From NCBI GenBank assembly GCA_019635755.1, contig JAHBYW010000007.1, positions 294,374 through 358,373 on the forward strand: a DNA stretch of 64,000 nt, read 5' to 3'. A model generated the notes under the pieces. It searched no databases. It saw nothing but the letters and a program-made list of their open reading frames with translations, and was not told the DNA's origin. Shown piece after piece: positions 40,532 through 51,501 of this stretch. Origin of the DNA: Rhizobiaceae bacterium (GTDB lineage Bacteria; Pseudomonadota; Alphaproteobacteria; Rhizobiales; Rhizobiaceae). Position numbers and translations under genes: made by a program. Every line of letters starts with the position of its first letter. The stretch's first letter is position 1.

Positions 40532-43500
40532 AGCGCAGGCTGGACATACCCGCCGAGATCCTCGACCTGCAGGCGCGCGCCTCCGACCCGCGCCGTTCGG
40601 TGTGGGTGTCGGCCAATGCCGGCTCGGGCAAGACGCATGTGCTGGCCCAGCGGGTGATCCGGCTGCTGCTCGCCGGCAGCCGGCCGTCGACGATCCTCTG
40701 CCTGACCTACACCCGAGCCGCCGCGGCGAACATGGCGAACCGCGTCTTCGGCCAGCTCTCCGAATGGGTGACGGCGGACGACGCCGACCTCGCCCGCCGC
40801 ATCGCCGCCATCGAAGGCCGGCCGCCCGATGCCGCGAAGCTGAAGCGCGCGCGGCAGCTCTTCGCCGACGCGCTGGAGACGCCCGGCGGGCTGAAGATCC
40901 AGACCATCCACGCCTTCTGCGAGGCGATCCTGCACCAGTTCCCGCTGGAGGCGAACATCGCCGGCCACTTCGAGATGCTGGACGGCCCGATGGAGGCGGC
41001 GCTGTTCGCCGAGGCGCGCCGCGACGTGGTCACCGGCGTCGTCGCCGCGGACGATCCGGCGCTGACCGCCGCCTTCGCGACGGTGCTGGAACGTGCCGGC
41101 GAGTTCGGGCTCGACGTGCTGCTGGCCGAGATCGTGGTCAAGCGCGATCGGCTCCGCGGTTTCCTCGCCGAGATCGCGCCCATCGAGGAGACGAAGGTGC
41201 TGCTCGAGGAGTTCGGCTTCGCACCGGACGAGACTGCGGACACGATCGCCGCGTCGGTCTGGCCGCTGCCCGGTTTCGACGCCGGCTATTTCTCCGCGAT
41301 GGTCGCGAATGCGCAGGCGACCGGCGCTGGCAATGTCCTGAACAACCTGGTGCCCCACGCGTCCCGCGCCTTCGCCGAGCAGGACCCGCGGCGCCGTCTC
41401 GCCGAGCTGTTCCGCGGCTTCCTGAAGACCGACGGCGAAGCCTACGGCACGACTTTCTTCAAGAAGGATCTGCTGGCGCGCATGCCGGATCTCAGGCAGC
41501 GCTACGATGCCGCGGCGACGGCAATCATCGACACCGCCGACCGTCTGGCGACATTCCGCATGGTCGAGGGCAGCCAGGCCGCGCTGGTCGTCGCCGACCG
41601 CATGATCGGCCGCTACGAGCGCCTGAAGAGCGGCCGCGGCTTCCTCGATTTCAACGATCTGATCAACCGCACGATGCGGTTGCTGCAGCGTCACGATGTC
41701 GGGCCGTGGATCCACTACAAGCTCGACCAGGGCATCGACCACATCCTGCTGGACGAGGCGCAGGACACCAGCCCCGAGCAGTGGGCGGTGGTGCGGCGCC
41801 TCGCGGGCGAGTTCTTCACGCGCCATGCCGGCCGGGGCGACGCGCGCCGCACCGTTTTCGCCGTCGGCGACGAGAAGCAGTCGATCTACTCGTTCCAAGG
41901 CGCCGATCCGGCCGGCTTCGACGAGAGCCGTCTCGACTTCAAGGCCCGCGCCGAGACGGCGGACGCCGCCTTCGCCGAGGTCGACCTCAACTGGTCGTTC
42001 CGCTCCACCGACGACATCCTGTCGGCGATCAACGTCGTCTTCGGCGAGGAGAGCCGCCGGGTCGGCCTCGGTCGGCACTGGAAGGAGCACCGGCCGATCC
42101 GCGCGCGCGAGCCCGGACGCGTGGAGGTCTGGCCCTCGATCGGCGCCACTGCGGTGCAGGAACCGGAGGACTGGCGCGCGGCCGTCGACCATGCGAGCGC
42201 GCCGGCCGTCGTGCTTGCCGACCGGATCGCCGACACGCTGCAGCGCTGGTTCGAGCGCGGTGAGCGTCTGGACGGGCAGGGCCGGCCCGTCCGCCCCGGC
42301 GACGTGCTCGTCCTCGTGCGCAAGCGCGATCGCTTCATCCACGCGCTGTCGCGCAGCCTGAAGGAGCGGCGGATTGCCGTCGCCGGTGCCGACAGACTCA
42401 GGCTGCGCGACCACATCGCCGTGCAGGACATGATGGCGCTCGGCCGCTTCGTCATGCAGCCGGAAGACGACCTGTCGCTGGCGGCGCTGCTGCGCAGCCC
42501 CATCTTCGGGCTGAACGAGGAGCAGCTGTTCCTTTTCGCCGCCCGGCGCGAGCCCGGCGCCTCGCTCTATGCGTCGCTCCGGCATTATGCCGAGACCGAC
42601 CTCATCCTGCACCCGGTCCGCGACCAGCTCGCGGCCTGGCAGAACGAGGCGCCGTTCCGGCCGGTCTTCGAGTTCTATGCCGGCGTGCTCGGCCGCGACG
42701 GCGTGCGTCGCAAGATGATTTCGCGGCTCGGCGAGGACGCCGGCGACATCCTCGACGAGTTCCTGAGCTTCTGCCTGGCCGAGGAGAAGACCGGGCTGCC
42801 CGGCCTCGACAGTTTTCTGGAGACGCTCGACAGCGCCGCGCCCGAGATTCGCCGCGAGATGGACCAGGGTCGCGACGAGGTCCGCATCATGACCACCCAC
42901 GCGGCCAAGGGCCTCGAGGCGCCCGTCGTGTTTCTGGTCGACAGCGGCGCGCCGCCGTTCAGCGCCCAGCACCTGCCCAGGCTGATCCCTGTCACCTCGG
43001 ACCACGGCCTGTGGGATGGCCAGGGCTTCCTGTGGCGCTCGGGCAAGGACGTGAAGAACACCCGGTCTGCCGCGATCGAGGCCGCCATCCAGGGCAAGGC
43101 GGAGGAGGAATACCGCCGCCTGCTGTATGTCGGCCTGACCCGGGCGGAGGATCGCCTGATCGTCTGCGGCTATCACAACCAGATGCCGCCGAAGCCGACC
43201 TTCTGGCTGCGCCTCGTGGGCGACGCGCTGCGCGTCGCACCCGACGCCTCCACCGGGCTGCACGAGATCACCGGCGAGGAGATCCTCGTCTATCGCGTGA
43301 CGCCGGATACCGGTGCTGCCTCCTCCGACGCCGCACCTGCGCCGCCGGCCGTTGCGACCCCGGCGCTGCCGGCCTGGGTGGCGAAGCTGCCTGCCGAGCC
43401 TGCCCTGCCGCGGCCGCTGTCTCCGTCGGGCGCGTCGGTGGTCGTGGACGAGGCGATGGAGGCCGTGCTGCTTGCGCGATCACCCGTGCTCGACCCGGCC

Positions 43501-44034
43501 GAGGACGCGGCGTTCGCGTTGGTGCGGGGCACCGTGGTCCACAAGCTGCTGCAGGTCCTGCCAGGCCTCCCGGAACAGGAGAGGGCCGCCGCGGCGACGC
43601 GTTTTCTCGCCCGCGCCGCGTCCGGATGGACTGATGCCGACCGCGACGCGGTGCTGGCGTCGGTGTTCGCGGTCCTCGGCGATCCCGCCTTTGCGCCGAT
43701 CTTCGCGCCGGGCTCACGCGCGGAAGTCGCGATCATGGGCCGGGTGGTGGCGGCGGGTACAGAGCGCCTCGTCTCGGGCAAGATCGACCGCCTGGCGGCG
43801 ACGGCGGGCGAGATCCTTGTCGTGGACTACAAGACGAACCGGCCGGCGCCGCGCGCGGCGGCCGAGGTGCCGGACGCCTACCGTGCCCAGATGGCGCTCT
43901 ATCGCGAGCTTCTGCGCCCGCTCTATCCGGGCCGCCCGGTGCGGGCCGCGCTCCTCTTCACCGAGGCGCCGCGCCTCGTCGAGATCCCGGACGATGCCCT
44001 GGATGCCGCCCTTGCCCGACTCACGGCAGCGTGA
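40528..44034 (+). CDS. addA: AddA, double-strand-break repair helicase-nuclease subunit
   Basis: A 1168-residue UvrD-type helicase with a RecB-like nuclease end. Motif [19 protein letters not shown], motif Ia [14 protein letters not shown], motif [15 protein letters not shown], motif [19 protein letters not shown], motif [16 protein letters not shown] and the nuclease [12 protein letters not shown] are all visible. ATG 40528 overlaps the addB stop as ATGA. Together addBA replaces RecBCD in this group. Confidence 0.96.
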   Translation: MKRRLDIPAEILDLQARASDPRRSVWVSANAGSGKTHVLAQRVIRLLLAGSRPSTILCLTYTRAAAANMANRVFGQLSEWVTADDADLARRIAAIEGRPPDAAKLKRARQLFADALETPGGLKIQTIHAFCEAILHQFPLEANIAGHFEMLDGPMEAALFAEARRDVVTGVVAADDPALTAAFATVLERAGEFGLDVLLAEIVVKRDRLRGFLAEIAPIEETKVLLEEFGFAPDETADTIAASVWPLPGFDAGYFSAMVANAQATGAGNVLNNLVPHASRAFAEQDPRRRLAELFRGFLKTDGEAYGTTFFKKDLLARMPDLRQRYDAAATAIIDTADRLATFRMVEGSQAALVVADRMIGRYERLKSGRGFLDFNDLINRTMRLLQRHDVGPWIHYKLDQGIDHILLDEAQDTSPEQWAVVRRLAGEFFTRHAGRGDARRTVFAVGDEKQSIYSFQGADPAGFDESRLDFKARAETADAAFAEVDLNWSFRSTDDILSAINVVFGEESRRVGLGRHWKEHRPIRAREPGRVEVWPSIGATAVQEPEDWRAAVDHASAPAVVLADRIADTLQRWFERGERLDGQGRPVRPGDVLVLVRKRDRFIHALSRSLKERRIAVAGADRLRLRDHIAVQDMMALGRFVMQPEDDLSLAALLRSPIFGLNEEQLFLFAARREPGASLYASLRHYAETDLILHPVRDQLAAWQNEAPFRPVFEFYAGVLGRDGVRRKMISRLGEDAGDILDEFLSFCLAEEKTGLPGLDSFLETLDSAAPEIRREMDQGRDEVRIMTTHAAKGLEAPVVFLVDSGAPPFSAQHLPRLIPVTSDHGLWDGQGFLWRSGKDVKNTRSAAIEAAIQGKAEEEYRRLLYVGLTRAEDRLIVCGYHNQMPPKPTFWLRLVGDALRVAPDASTGLHEITGEEILVYRVTPDTGAASSDAAPAPPAVATPALPAWVAKLPAEPALPRPLSPSGASVVVDEAMEAVLLARSPVLDPAEDAAFALVRGTVVHKLLQVLPGLPEQERAAAATRFLARAASGWTDADRDAVLASVFAVLGDPAFAPIFAPGSRAEVAIMGRVVAAGTERLVSGKIDRLAATAGEILVVDYKTNRPAPRAAAEVPDAYRAQMALYRELLRPLYPGRPVRAALLFTEAPRLVEIPDDALDAALARLTAA

Positions 44035-44110
44035 CACAAACCGCCTTGAAGGCCGGATGCCAGAACACCATATCCGGCGCTCCGCGATTGGCGAAAAGGG
44101 AATTGCCGCG

Positions 44111-44434
44111 ATGGCCACCGTCAAGATCGACAGCAACAACTTCCAGACCGACGTCCTTCAGTCGAAGGAACCGGTCGTCGTCGATTTCTGGGCGGAATGG
44201 TGCGGTCCCTGCAAGATGATCGCTCCGGCGCTGGAGGAGATTTCCGCCGAGCTCGCCGGCAAGGTGAAGATCGCCAAGCTGAACGTCGACGAGAATCCGG
44301 AGCTGGCCGCGAAGTTCGGCGTGCGCTCGATCCCGACGCTGATGCTTTTCAAGGGCGGTCAGCTCGCCGACACCAAGGTCGGCTCGGCGCCGAAGACGGC
44401 GCTTGCCCACTGGATCAGCAACGCGGTCGCCTGA
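44111..44434 (+). CDS. trxA: Thioredoxin TrxA
   Basis: General disulfide reductase. The 107-residue product has the redox motif [13 protein letters not shown] and the cis-Pro in [15 protein letters not shown] 44111 follows AAGGGAATTGCCGCG. It is 76 bases after addA, and the addA-trxA-folC neighbourhood is common in rhizobia. An intrinsic terminator follows. Confidence 0.97.
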   Translation: MATVKIDSNNFQTDVLQSKEPVVVDFWAEWCGPCKMIAPALEEISAELAGKVKIAKLNVDENPELAAKFGVRSIPTLMLFKGGQLADTKVGSAPKTALAHWISNAVA

Positions 44435-44462
44435 CGCGCGTCTCCACGGCCGAATCCATCGG

Positions 44463-44490
44463 AGCCCGGTGCGTGTGCGCCGGGCTTTTT
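44463..44490 (+). terminator. Intrinsic terminator of trxA
   Basis: Seven-pair stem AGCCCGG/CCGGGCT (44463-44469 with 44480-44486), ten-base loop, then a TTTTT run. It lies 29 bases after the trxA stop. Confidence 0.82.
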
Positions 44491-44585
44491 GCTGCGTGGC
44501 GCGACGATGGCGGCCGGCTGGCACTGGCCGCGCGGAGGTCGCGGGCTACCCTCGGGCATGAGGAACCAGCCCGAGGAGACGAGCC

Positions 44586-44867
44586 ATGTCCGGGTCCGCG
44601 AAAGCCAGGGTCCACGTCGACAATGAGCGCGTGATCGTCACCGAGTATCGTTTCGGTCGCGGCGACAACACCGGCTGGCACCGACACGGCCACGACTACG
44701 TCGTCGTCCCGCTGATGGACGGCCGGCTGAAGATCGTGTCGAAGGATGGCGAGAGCTTTGCCGACATGAAGGTCGGCGCGCCCTACTTCCGCAACGAAGG
44801 CGTCGAGCACGACGTCGTCAACGCCAGCGATGGCGATTTCGCCTTCATCGAGATCGAGCTGAAATAG
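44586..44867 (+). CDS. Small cupin-domain protein
   Basis: A 93-residue single cupin. Motif 1 is visible as GWHRHGHDYVVVPLMDGRL (two His plus further ligands) and motif 2 has HDVVNASDGDFAFIEIE. Metal and substrate are unknown. Ahead of the ATG a hairpin CTCGGGC/GCCCGAG (44551-44575) ends at GAGGAG, so it may affect translation. It ends 16 bases before the folC stop on the other strand. Confidence 0.87.
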   Translation: MSGSAKARVHVDNERVIVTEYRFGRGDNTGWHRHGHDYVVVPLMDGRLKIVSKDGESFADMKVGAPYFRNEGVEHDVVNASDGDFAFIEIELK

Positions 44868-44883
44868 CCGCGCCGGATCGGTG

Positions 44884-46218
44884 TCAAACGGGCGGCGTGC
44901 CGTTCTCCTCCAGCACCGCGCCTGCCAGGTAGAGCGACCCGCAGATCAGGATTCGGGGCGGCGGTTCGGCCGGGTGCCACGTGTCGCGCAGCAGCATCAG
45001 CGCATTCGCCACCGAGGCGACGGGCTCGGCGGACAGCCCCGCCTCGGCGGCGCGGGCCGCCAGTTCCGAGGGCGGCACGCCGGCCTCGCTCTTGCCGACC
45101 GGTACGGTGTAGACGTGCCGCGCCATGCCGTGGAAGGCGCGGAAGAAGCCGGTCTGGTCCTTGGTGCTGATCATACCGGCGATCAGGAACAGCGGGCGCG
45201 GGATCCGTTCCTCCTGCTCGGTGATCGCCTCCGCGACCACCAGCCCGGCGCCGGGATTGTGGCCACCGTCGAGCCAGATTTCCGCGCCGTCCGGCGCCAG
45301 CGCCGCCAGCTTACCCTGCACCAGCCTCTGCATGCGCCCAGGCCAGTCGACGTTTGCCATCGCGCGGTCCGCGGCGCCGTGCGAGATCGCGAACCCGGCC
45401 GCCTTGACCGCCGCGATGGCGGCCGCCGCGTTGGCGAACTGGTGCCGGCCGGGCAGGCGGGGCGGGGTCAGGTCGAGCAGTCCTTCCTCGTCCTGGTAGA
45501 TCATGCGGCCGTTTTCCTCGAAGGCGAAGAAGTCCTGACCGTAGATCGTGGCCGGGGAGCCGAGCCTCTCCGCCGTCTCGACCAGCACCTGCCGCGCCGC
45601 GTCCGTTTCCTGCGCGCCGATCACCACCGGCGAGCCCCGCTTGATGATGCCTGCCTTTTCGGCGGCGATCAGCTCGACGCGGTCGCCGAGATAGGCCTCG
45701 TGATCCATCGAGACGGGCATGATGAGCGAGGCCGCCGGGTGCCGCACCACGTTTGTCGCGTCGAACCGGCCGCCCAGCCCCACCTCCAGCACGACCGCGT
45801 CGGCGGGATGCTCGGCGAACAGCAGGAAGCCGACGGCCGTCAGGATCTCGAACACGGTGATCGCCTGGCCGCCATTGGCGGCCGCGACGCGAACCACGGC
45901 GTCGGCGAGGACGCCGTCCTCGACCAACCGGCCGCCGCCGGCCGCGCCGAGCCTGTAGCGTTCGTGCCAGCGCACGAGATGGGGAGAGGTGTGCACATGG
46001 ACGCTGAAACCCGCGGCCTCGAGCAGTGCCCGTGAGAACGCGGCCGCCGACCCCTTGCCGTTGGTGCCGGCGACATGGATCACCGGCGGCAGCCGGTCCT
46101 GTGGATTGCCAAGCCGGTCCAGCAGCCGCGTGACGCGGTCGAGCGACAGGTCATAGCCCTTCGGGTGGAGCGCCATCAGGCGCTCGATCTCGCGGTCGGC
46201 GGCGGAAGTCTCGGTCAC
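44884..46218 (-). CDS. folC: FolC, folylpolyglutamate/dihydrofolate synthase
   Basis: Adds glutamates to folates and makes dihydrofolate. The 444-residue product has PVIHVAGTNGKGSAAAF (P-loop), HTSPHLVRWHERYRL, and LEVGLGGRFDATN. The start is GTG 46218, preceded by CAGGAGGACACC. It ends the minus-strand run trpF-trpB-trpA-accD-folC. Length is typical. Confidence 0.96.
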   Translation of the reverse strand: MTETSAADREIERLMALHPKGYDLSLDRVTRLLDRLGNPQDRLPPVIHVAGTNGKGSAAAFSRALLEAAGFSVHVHTSPHLVRWHERYRLGAAGGGRLVEDGVLADAVVRVAAANGGQAITVFEILTAVGFLLFAEHPADAVVLEVGLGGRFDATNVVRHPAASLIMPVSMDHEAYLGDRVELIAAEKAGIIKRGSPVVIGAQETDAARQVLVETAERLGSPATIYGQDFFAFEENGRMIYQDEEGLLDLTPPRLPGRHQFANAAAAIAAVKAAGFAISHGAADRAMANVDWPGRMQRLVQGKLAALAPDGAEIWLDGGHNPGAGLVVAEAITEQEERIPRPLFLIAGMISTKDQTGFFRAFHGMARHVYTVPVGKSEAGVPPSELAARAAEAGLSAEPVASVANALMLLRDTWHPAEPPPRILICGSLYLAGAVLEENGTPPV

Positions 46219-46267
46219 GGTGTCCTCCTGGCCGGCCCGCCGGGTGCGGGGGTCCGGCCCGGCAGCA

Positions 46268-47188
46268 TCAGGCGGGCGCCTGGACCTCGCCCGATATCAC
46301 GGCCGGCGGCAGGATCTCGGGCTCGCCCGCGACCGAGGCCGGCGCCTTCAGGAGGATTTTCAGGAGGCGGCCGATGGTGGATCGGAGTTCCAGGCGCGAC
46401 ACGACCATGTCGACCATGCCGTGCTCCATCAGGTACTCCGAGCGCTGGAAGCCCTCGGGCAGCTTTTCGCGGATCGTCTGCTCGATGACGCGCGGGCCCG
46501 CGAAGCCGATCAGCGCGCCGGGTTCGGCGATGTGGATGTCACCCAGCATCGCATAAGACGCCGTGACGCCGCCGGTGGTAGGGTTGGTGAGCACGACGAT
46601 GTAGGGCAGCCCCGCTTCCTTCAGCCGGTCCACCGCGACGGTCGTGCGCGGCAGCTGCATCAGCGACAGGATGCCCTCCTGCATGCGCGCGCCGCCGGAA
46701 GCGGCGAACAGCACGAGCGGCCGCTTCTCCTCCAGCGCGGTCTCGAAGCCGTGGATGATCGCTTCGCCCGCCGCCATGCCGAGCGACCCGCCCATGAAGG
46801 CGAAATCCTGGACGACGGCCACGACGGGAAGACCTTCGACCTCGCCGGTCGCAGCGAGCACCGCGTCCTCGAGGCTGGTCTTGGCCTTGGCGTCGCGCAG
46901 GCGGTCGGTGTAGCGCTTCTCGTCGCGGAAGCGCAGCGGGTCGACCGCGACCTTGGGATTGTCGAGCGCCTGGAACGCACCGTCGTCGAAGAAGAATCGC
47001 AGCCGCTCCTTGGCCGAGATCTTCATGTGGTGCCCGGACGACGGGATCACCCACTGGTTGCTCTCGAGGTCCTTGTGGAAGACCATCTCGCCGGTCTCCG
47101 GATCCTTGATCCAGAGGTTTTCCGGAATGTCGCGGCGGCCCAGCATCGAATTGATCTTCGGCCGGACGTAGTTGGTGATCCAGTTCAT
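46268..47188 (-). CDS. accD: AccD, acetyl-CoA carboxylase carboxyltransferase beta subunit
   Basis: Half of the carboxyltransferase that makes malonyl-CoA. The 306-residue product starts [20 protein letters not shown] and has the acyl-CoA pocket [12 protein letters not shown] and [15 protein letters not shown]. The four Cys of the E. coli zinc ribbon are not present: the region reads [12 protein letters not shown] and [11 protein letters not shown]. Loss of this zinc site is known in alphaproteobacterial AccD. Gap of 38 bases from trpA. Confidence 0.96.
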   Translation of the reverse strand: MNWITNYVRPKINSMLGRRDIPENLWIKDPETGEMVFHKDLESNQWVIPSSGHHMKISAKERLRFFFDDGAFQALDNPKVAVDPLRFRDEKRYTDRLRDAKAKTSLEDAVLAATGEVEGLPVVAVVQDFAFMGGSLGMAAGEAIIHGFETALEEKRPLVLFAASGGARMQEGILSLMQLPRTTVAVDRLKEAGLPYIVVLTNPTTGGVTASYAMLGDIHIAEPGALIGFAGPRVIEQTIREKLPEGFQRSEYLMEHGMVDMVVSRLELRSTIGRLLKILLKAPASVAGEPEILPPAVISGEVQAPA

Positions 47189-47226
47189 CGCGTCGGTCCC
47201 TTCGAAGCCCGAAGATGGGTGGCGTA

Positions 47227-48063
47227 TCAGGCCGAAGCAAGGCGCGCGGAGCGCACGCCCTGCGCGAGACCGCTCACCAGCGTCGCGACGGCTTCCGCGG
47301 GGTCGGCGGTCTTCTCGCCCTTCGGTCCCAGCACGCTCGCGACCGCGTTGACGATCGCGGTGCCGACGACGACGCCGTCGGCTGACGCGCCGATCGCCCG
47401 GGCCTGCTCCGCCGTCTTGACGCCGAAGCCGACGCAGACCGGCAGCCCGGTATGCGCCTTGATCCGTTTCACCGCCGCCGCCACTTTCGTCGTGTCGGGC
47501 AGCGCCGAGCCCGTGATGCCCGTCATCGACACGTAGTAGACGAAGCCCGACGTGTTGTTCAGCACGGTGGGCAGCCGGCGGTCGTCGGTGGTCGGCGTCG
47601 CCAGGCGGATGAAGTTGATGCCGGCACGGATCGCCGGCAGGCAGAGCTCGTCGTCCATCTCGGGCGGCAGATCGACCACGATCAGCCCGTCGATGCCGGC
47701 ATCCACCGCGTCGGCCAGGAAGCGGTCGACGCCGTAGATGTAGATCGGGTTGTAGTAGCCCATCAGCACGATCGGCGTCTCGGCGTCGCCGGTCCGGAAG
47801 GCCCGCGCCATGTCGAGCGTCTTCGCCAGCGTCTGCCCGCCCTTCAGCGCGCGCAGCCCCGCCGCCTGGATCGCCGGGCCGTCCGCCATCGGGTCGGAGA
47901 ACGGCATGCCGAGTTCGATCACGTCCGAGCCGGCCCTGGGCAGCGTCCTCATGATCGCCAGCGAGCTGTCGTAGTCCGGGTCGCCGGCCATGAAGTAGGT
48001 GACCAGCGCCGGCCGTCCTTCGGCCTTCAGCTTCGCCATGCGGCGGTCGATGCGGGTGGTCAT
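47227..48063 (-). CDS. trpA: Tryptophan synthase alpha chain TrpA
   Basis: Cleaves indole-3-glycerol phosphate to indole. The 278-residue product has the catalytic Glu in [16 protein letters not shown] and the Asp in [10 protein letters not shown], plus [13 protein letters not shown]. Start ATG 48063 lies one base after the trpB stop, so the two are tightly coupled. Confidence 0.98.
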   Translation of the reverse strand: MTTRIDRRMAKLKAEGRPALVTYFMAGDPDYDSSLAIMRTLPRAGSDVIELGMPFSDPMADGPAIQAAGLRALKGGQTLAKTLDMARAFRTGDAETPIVLMGYYNPIYIYGVDRFLADAVDAGIDGLIVVDLPPEMDDELCLPAIRAGINFIRLATPTTDDRRLPTVLNNTSGFVYYVSMTGITGSALPDTTKVAAAVKRIKAHTGLPVCVGFGVKTAEQARAIGASADGVVVGTAIVNAVASVLGPKGEKTADPAEAVATLVSGLAQGVRSARLASA

Positions 48064-48064
48064 G

Positions 48065-49285
48065 CTACATCTCCATCCCGAGGATCTTGCCGACGGTGAA
48101 GATGTCCTTGTCGCCCCGCCCGGAGAGGTTCATCAGGATGACCTCGTCCTTGCCCATTTTCGGCGCGCGCTTCATCACCTCGGCCAGCGCGTGGCTGGGC
48201 TCCAGCGCCGGGATGATGCCCTCGATGCGGGTCAGAAGCTGAAAGGCCTCCAGCGCCTCGTCGTCCATGATCGGCACGTAGTCGACGCGGCCGGTGTCGT
48301 TCAGCCAGCTGTGCTCCGGCCCGATGCCCGGATAGTCGAGGCCGGCCGAGATCGAATGGCCGTCGAGGATCTGGCCGTCCTTGTTCTGCAGCAGGTATGT
48401 ACGGTTGCCGTGCAGCACGCCGGGCGAGCCTGCCGTGATCGAGGCGCAGTGCTCCTCGCCCGACAGGCCCCGGCCGCCCGCCTCGACGCCGACGATCTTC
48501 ACCGACGGGTCGTCGAGGAAGGGGTGGAAGATGCCGATCGCGTTCGACCCGCCGCCGACCGCCGCCACCACCAGGTCCGGCAGGCGGCCCTCGGCCTCCT
48601 GCAGCTGCGCCTTGGCCTCGGTCCCGATCACCGACTGGAAGTCGCGGACCAGTTCCGGATAGGGATGCGGCCCGGCCGCCGTGCCGATCAGGTAGTAGGT
48701 GTCCTCGACATTGGTCACCCAGTCGCGCAACGCCTCGTTCATGGCGTCCTTCAGCGTGCCGTGGCCGGAGGTCACCGGCCGCACCTCGGCGCCCAGCAGC
48801 TTCATGCGGAAGACGTTGGGCTGCTGCCGCGCCACGTCGGTGGCGCCCATGTAGACGACGCACGGATAGCCGAAGCGCGCCGACACGGTGGCCGAGGCGA
48901 CGCCGTGCTGTCCGGCACCCGTCTCCGCGATGATGCGCTTCTTGCCCATCCGCTTGGCCAGCAGGATCTGGCCGAGGCAATTGTTGATCTTGTGCGAACC
49001 GGTGTGGTTCAGCTCCTCGCGCTTGAAGTAGATTTTTGCGCCGCCCAGATGCGCCGTCAGGCGTTCGGCGAAATAGAGCGGGCTCGGCCGGCCGGTGTAG
49101 TGCCGCCCCAGATGCTCCAGCTCCGCCTTGAACGCGGGGTCGGACTTCGCCTTGGTCCACTCCCGCTCGAGGTCGAGGATCAGCGGCATCAGCGTCTCGG
49201 CCACGAAGCGGCCGCCGAAGATGCCGAACATGCCCTGCTCGTTGGGGCCGGTCCGGAATGAGTTGGGTGCTGCCGGCTTGTTCAC
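48065..49285 (-). CDS. trpB: Tryptophan synthase beta chain TrpB
   Basis: PLP enzyme joining indole and serine. The 406-residue product has the PLP Lys in [16 protein letters not shown], the GAGQHGVA indole region and the phosphate loop [15 protein letters not shown] 49285 is preceded by CAGGAGATC and matches family length; upstream in-frame codons to 49507 are shadow. Twenty-eight bases after trpF. Confidence 0.98.
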   Translation of the reverse strand: MNKPAAPNSFRTGPNEQGMFGIFGGRFVAETLMPLILDLEREWTKAKSDPAFKAELEHLGRHYTGRPSPLYFAERLTAHLGGAKIYFKREELNHTGSHKINNCLGQILLAKRMGKKRIIAETGAGQHGVASATVSARFGYPCVVYMGATDVARQQPNVFRMKLLGAEVRPVTSGHGTLKDAMNEALRDWVTNVEDTYYLIGTAAGPHPYPELVRDFQSVIGTEAKAQLQEAEGRLPDLVVAAVGGGSNAIGIFHPFLDDPSVKIVGVEAGGRGLSGEEHCASITAGSPGVLHGNRTYLLQNKDGQILDGHSISAGLDYPGIGPEHSWLNDTGRVDYVPIMDDEALEAFQLLTRIEGIIPALEPSHALAEVMKRAPKMGKDEVILMNLSGRGDKDIFTVGKILGMEM

Positions 49286-49313
49286 GCGCCGATCTCCTGC
49301 ATGTCCTGCTCCC

Positions 49314-49973
49314 TCAGGCCGCGCGGGCGCCGCGCACGGCCCGCACCGCCCGGAAGAATTCCGCGATCCGCGCCGGATCCTTGACGCCCGGCGCGCTCTC
49401 GACGCCGGACGAGATGTCGACGCCGGTGGGTTTCGACAGGGCCAGCGCCTCGCCGATGTTGGCGGCGTTGAGGCCGCCGGAAAGCATGTAGTCGATCCCG
49501 CCGTCAAGGCCGGCGAGGATGCGCCAGTCGAAGGCCAGCCCGTTGCCGCCGGGAAGCTCGGCGCCCACAGGCGGCTTGGCGTCGAACAGGAAGCGGTCCG
49601 CCACGCCGCGATACGGCGCGATCGCCGCCAGGTCTGTCGCCTCTCGGAGCGCGAACGCCTTCATGACCGGCAGGCCGTAGCGCCCCTTCACGGCGGTCAG
49701 GCGTTCCGGCGTCTCCTTGCCGTGGAGTTGCAGCAGGTCGGGCCGCACCGCCGTCACGATCCCGTCGAGCGCCGCGTCGTCTGCGTCGACAGTGACGGCC
49801 ACCGCCTGCGCGCGTCCGCGAGCCGCCTGCCGCAGCCGCCCGGCGTCCTCGGGCGCGATGTTCCTCGGGCTTTTGGCGAAGAAGATGAAGCCGACATGCG
49901 ACGCACCGCCGTCGAGCGCCGCGTCGAGCGCGGCCTCCGTCTTCAGCCCGCAGATCTTGATGTCGAGCGACAT
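49314..49973 (-). CDS. trpF: Phosphoribosylanthranilate isomerase TrpF
   Basis: TIM-barrel isomerase in tryptophan synthesis. The 219-residue product opens [20 protein letters not shown] with the catalytic Cys, and has LLQLHGKE and the C-terminal [19 protein letters not shown] 49973 is chosen over an upstream start because the family begins here. First gene of the trpF-trpB-trpA-accD-folC run. Confidence 0.96.
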   Translation of the reverse strand: MSLDIKICGLKTEAALDAALDGGASHVGFIFFAKSPRNIAPEDAGRLRQAARGRAQAVAVTVDADDAALDGIVTAVRPDLLQLHGKETPERLTAVKGRYGLPVMKAFALREATDLAAIAPYRGVADRFLFDAKPPVGAELPGGNGLAFDWRILAGLDGGIDYMLSGGLNAANIGEALALSKPTGVDISSGVESAPGVKDPARIAEFFRAVRAVRGARAA

Positions 49974-50049
49974 GGCCGTCGAACTCGCATGAAACCGGAA
50001 AGGAGTCGAGGGAAACACCGTCGCCCTGGCCTGCGGCGGGACTGGCCCC

Positions 50050-50808
50050 TCAGTCGAACTGGATCGCCTGCAGCGCGCCGCCATTGCGCCGCAACCAGTC
50101 CTTGCAGCGGTCGGTATCCGGGCACAACTTCTCGCAGAGTTTCCAGAACTTCGGACCGTGGTTCATCTCTTTCAGATGCGCCACTTCGTGCGCCACGAGG
50201 TAGTCGATCACCGGCGCGGGCGCCATCATGATGCGCCAGGAGAAGGACAGGGTGCCGTCCGCCGTGCAGGAGCCCCAGCGGCTGGTCGTGTCGCGGAAGC
50301 GGATGGCCTTGGCGCGCTTGCCGATCGTGGCCGTGTGCTTCGCCACCAGCTTCTCGATGTCCTTCTTGGCCTGCCGCTTCAGGTAGTCGGCAAGCCGCCG
50401 GGGCAGGTGCTCGCGGTCGCCGTGCACGAACAGCGCCGGGGCGCCCTCGAACTCGCCCTGCGAGACGGTGCCGCGGCGCTCCTCGACATGGATGATCTTG
50501 TGCGGCACGCCGCGCAGCGGAATCTTGATGCCGACGCGCACCTTCGGGCGCTTCGGCACCTTGGCGAGCCGCTCTTCCAGCCAGTCCTGGTGGCGATAGA
50601 GGAATTTCCACACCTCGCGGCTCGGCACGCCGGGCGGCACGGTGATCCTGAGCCCGCGTCCGCCGGCGTCGATCCGCAGCGTCAGCCGCCGTGCCCGGTC
50701 GTTCTCCACGATCCTGAGCGGCAGCGTGCGGCCGGCCACATGGTGCTCCCGTTCCTTGACGGGCGCGGGGCGGGGAAGGAACGACCGTTTGAGCAGTCCG
50801 AGGGGCAT
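50050..50808 (-). CDS. YgjP-like zinc metallopeptidase (SprT/DUF45-type)
   Basis: A 252-residue protein with the DUF45/YgjP fold. The HExxH motif is in YLVAHEVAHLKEMNHGPKFW with a third His shortly after, and RWGSCTADGTLSFSW precedes it, both family signatures. The N-terminal half is basic. Substrate unknown. It lies between DUF2852 and trpF on the same strand. Confidence 0.9.
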   Translation of the reverse strand: MPLGLLKRSFLPRPAPVKEREHHVAGRTLPLRIVENDRARRLTLRIDAGGRGLRITVPPGVPSREVWKFLYRHQDWLEERLAKVPKRPKVRVGIKIPLRGVPHKIIHVEERRGTVSQGEFEGAPALFVHGDREHLPRRLADYLKRQAKKDIEKLVAKHTATIGKRAKAIRFRDTTSRWGSCTADGTLSFSWRIMMAPAPVIDYLVAHEVAHLKEMNHGPKFWKLCEKLCPDTDRCKDWLRRNGGALQAIQFD

Positions 50809-50859
50809 GGGCGGGACGATAGACGATTCGGTACGGGGGTTGGCAAGTCCGAATCAGGG

Positions 50860-50897
50860 GTTGAAACGGAAACGGCGTCGCCGTGAGGCGACGCCGT
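50860..50897 (-). terminator. Candidate terminator between DUF2852 and the metallopeptidase gene
   Basis: A perfect 11-pair stem (50872-50882 with 50887-50897) closes on GTGA (TCAC on the minus strand); the minus strand then runs TTTCCGTTTC. It lies 25 bases past the DUF2852 stop. The stem is very strong; the T-run is broken. Confidence 0.6.
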
Positions 50898-50922
50898 CGG
50901 TCAAGTCACGGATTTTGCTGGA

Positions 50923-51387
50923 TTAATCCAGCAGCCCCGTGGCCGGCTTCGGCTGCTCGGCGCCGCCGGTTTCGGGGCGCGGCCGGTTGCGCTCGGCCAT
51001 GAAGCGGCTGAACTCTTCCTGGTCCTTGGCGCGGCGCAGTTCGCGGGCATAGGTGTCGAACTCGGCCAGAGTTTCGTCCAGCTTGCGGCGCTCCTCGGCG
51101 AGGCGCTCGAGTTCCTTCTCGCGCCACTCGTCGAACGCCACGTTGCCGGTGCGGCTCATGTGATGGCCGTGGCCCCAGCGGTGCGCCTTGTCGGCGCCGC
51201 GGCGGCAGCCGGCGAAGATGCCGTCCGTCGCGCGGTTCGCGTCGCGCTTGAAGCCTTCGAGACGGTCGCCCCAGATGATGTAGGCAAGCATGGCGAGGCC
51301 GAGCGGCCAGAACACCACGAAGCCGAGCACCATCAGCGCGATGGTCGCCGGCGTCCAGGCCGGACGGATCAGTGCATGCGTGTTCAT
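50923..51387 (-). CDS. DUF2852 membrane protein
   Basis: A 154-residue protein with one strong hydrophobic segment (residues about 13-40, TIALMVLGFVVFWPLGLAML then AYIIWGDR), a His-rich stretch (HRWGHGHHM) and a coiled-coil C-terminal half (EKELERLAEERRKLDETLAE). Matches DUF2852; function unknown. ATG 51387 follows GGGAGTAAG. Common in rhizobia. Confidence 0.85.
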   Translation of the reverse strand: MNTHALIRPAWTPATIALMVLGFVVFWPLGLAMLAYIIWGDRLEGFKRDANRATDGIFAGCRRGADKAHRWGHGHHMSRTGNVAFDEWREKELERLAEERRKLDETLAEFDTYARELRRAKDQEEFSRFMAERNRPRPETGGAEQPKPATGLLD

Positions 51388-51501
51388 CTTACTCCCGTTC
51401 CTTCGGTTCGAGGCAGCCAACCCGGCTGCATGAAATCGAAATGGGAGCCTCGAAACCCCTATTCAAGAAGCCGCACGGGGAATCCGGACAAACATCTGAG
51501 A

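Noticed and set aside
40462..43263. Open frame of 933 codons opposite addA
   Set aside because: Shadow of addA, whose helicase and nuclease motifs are complete.
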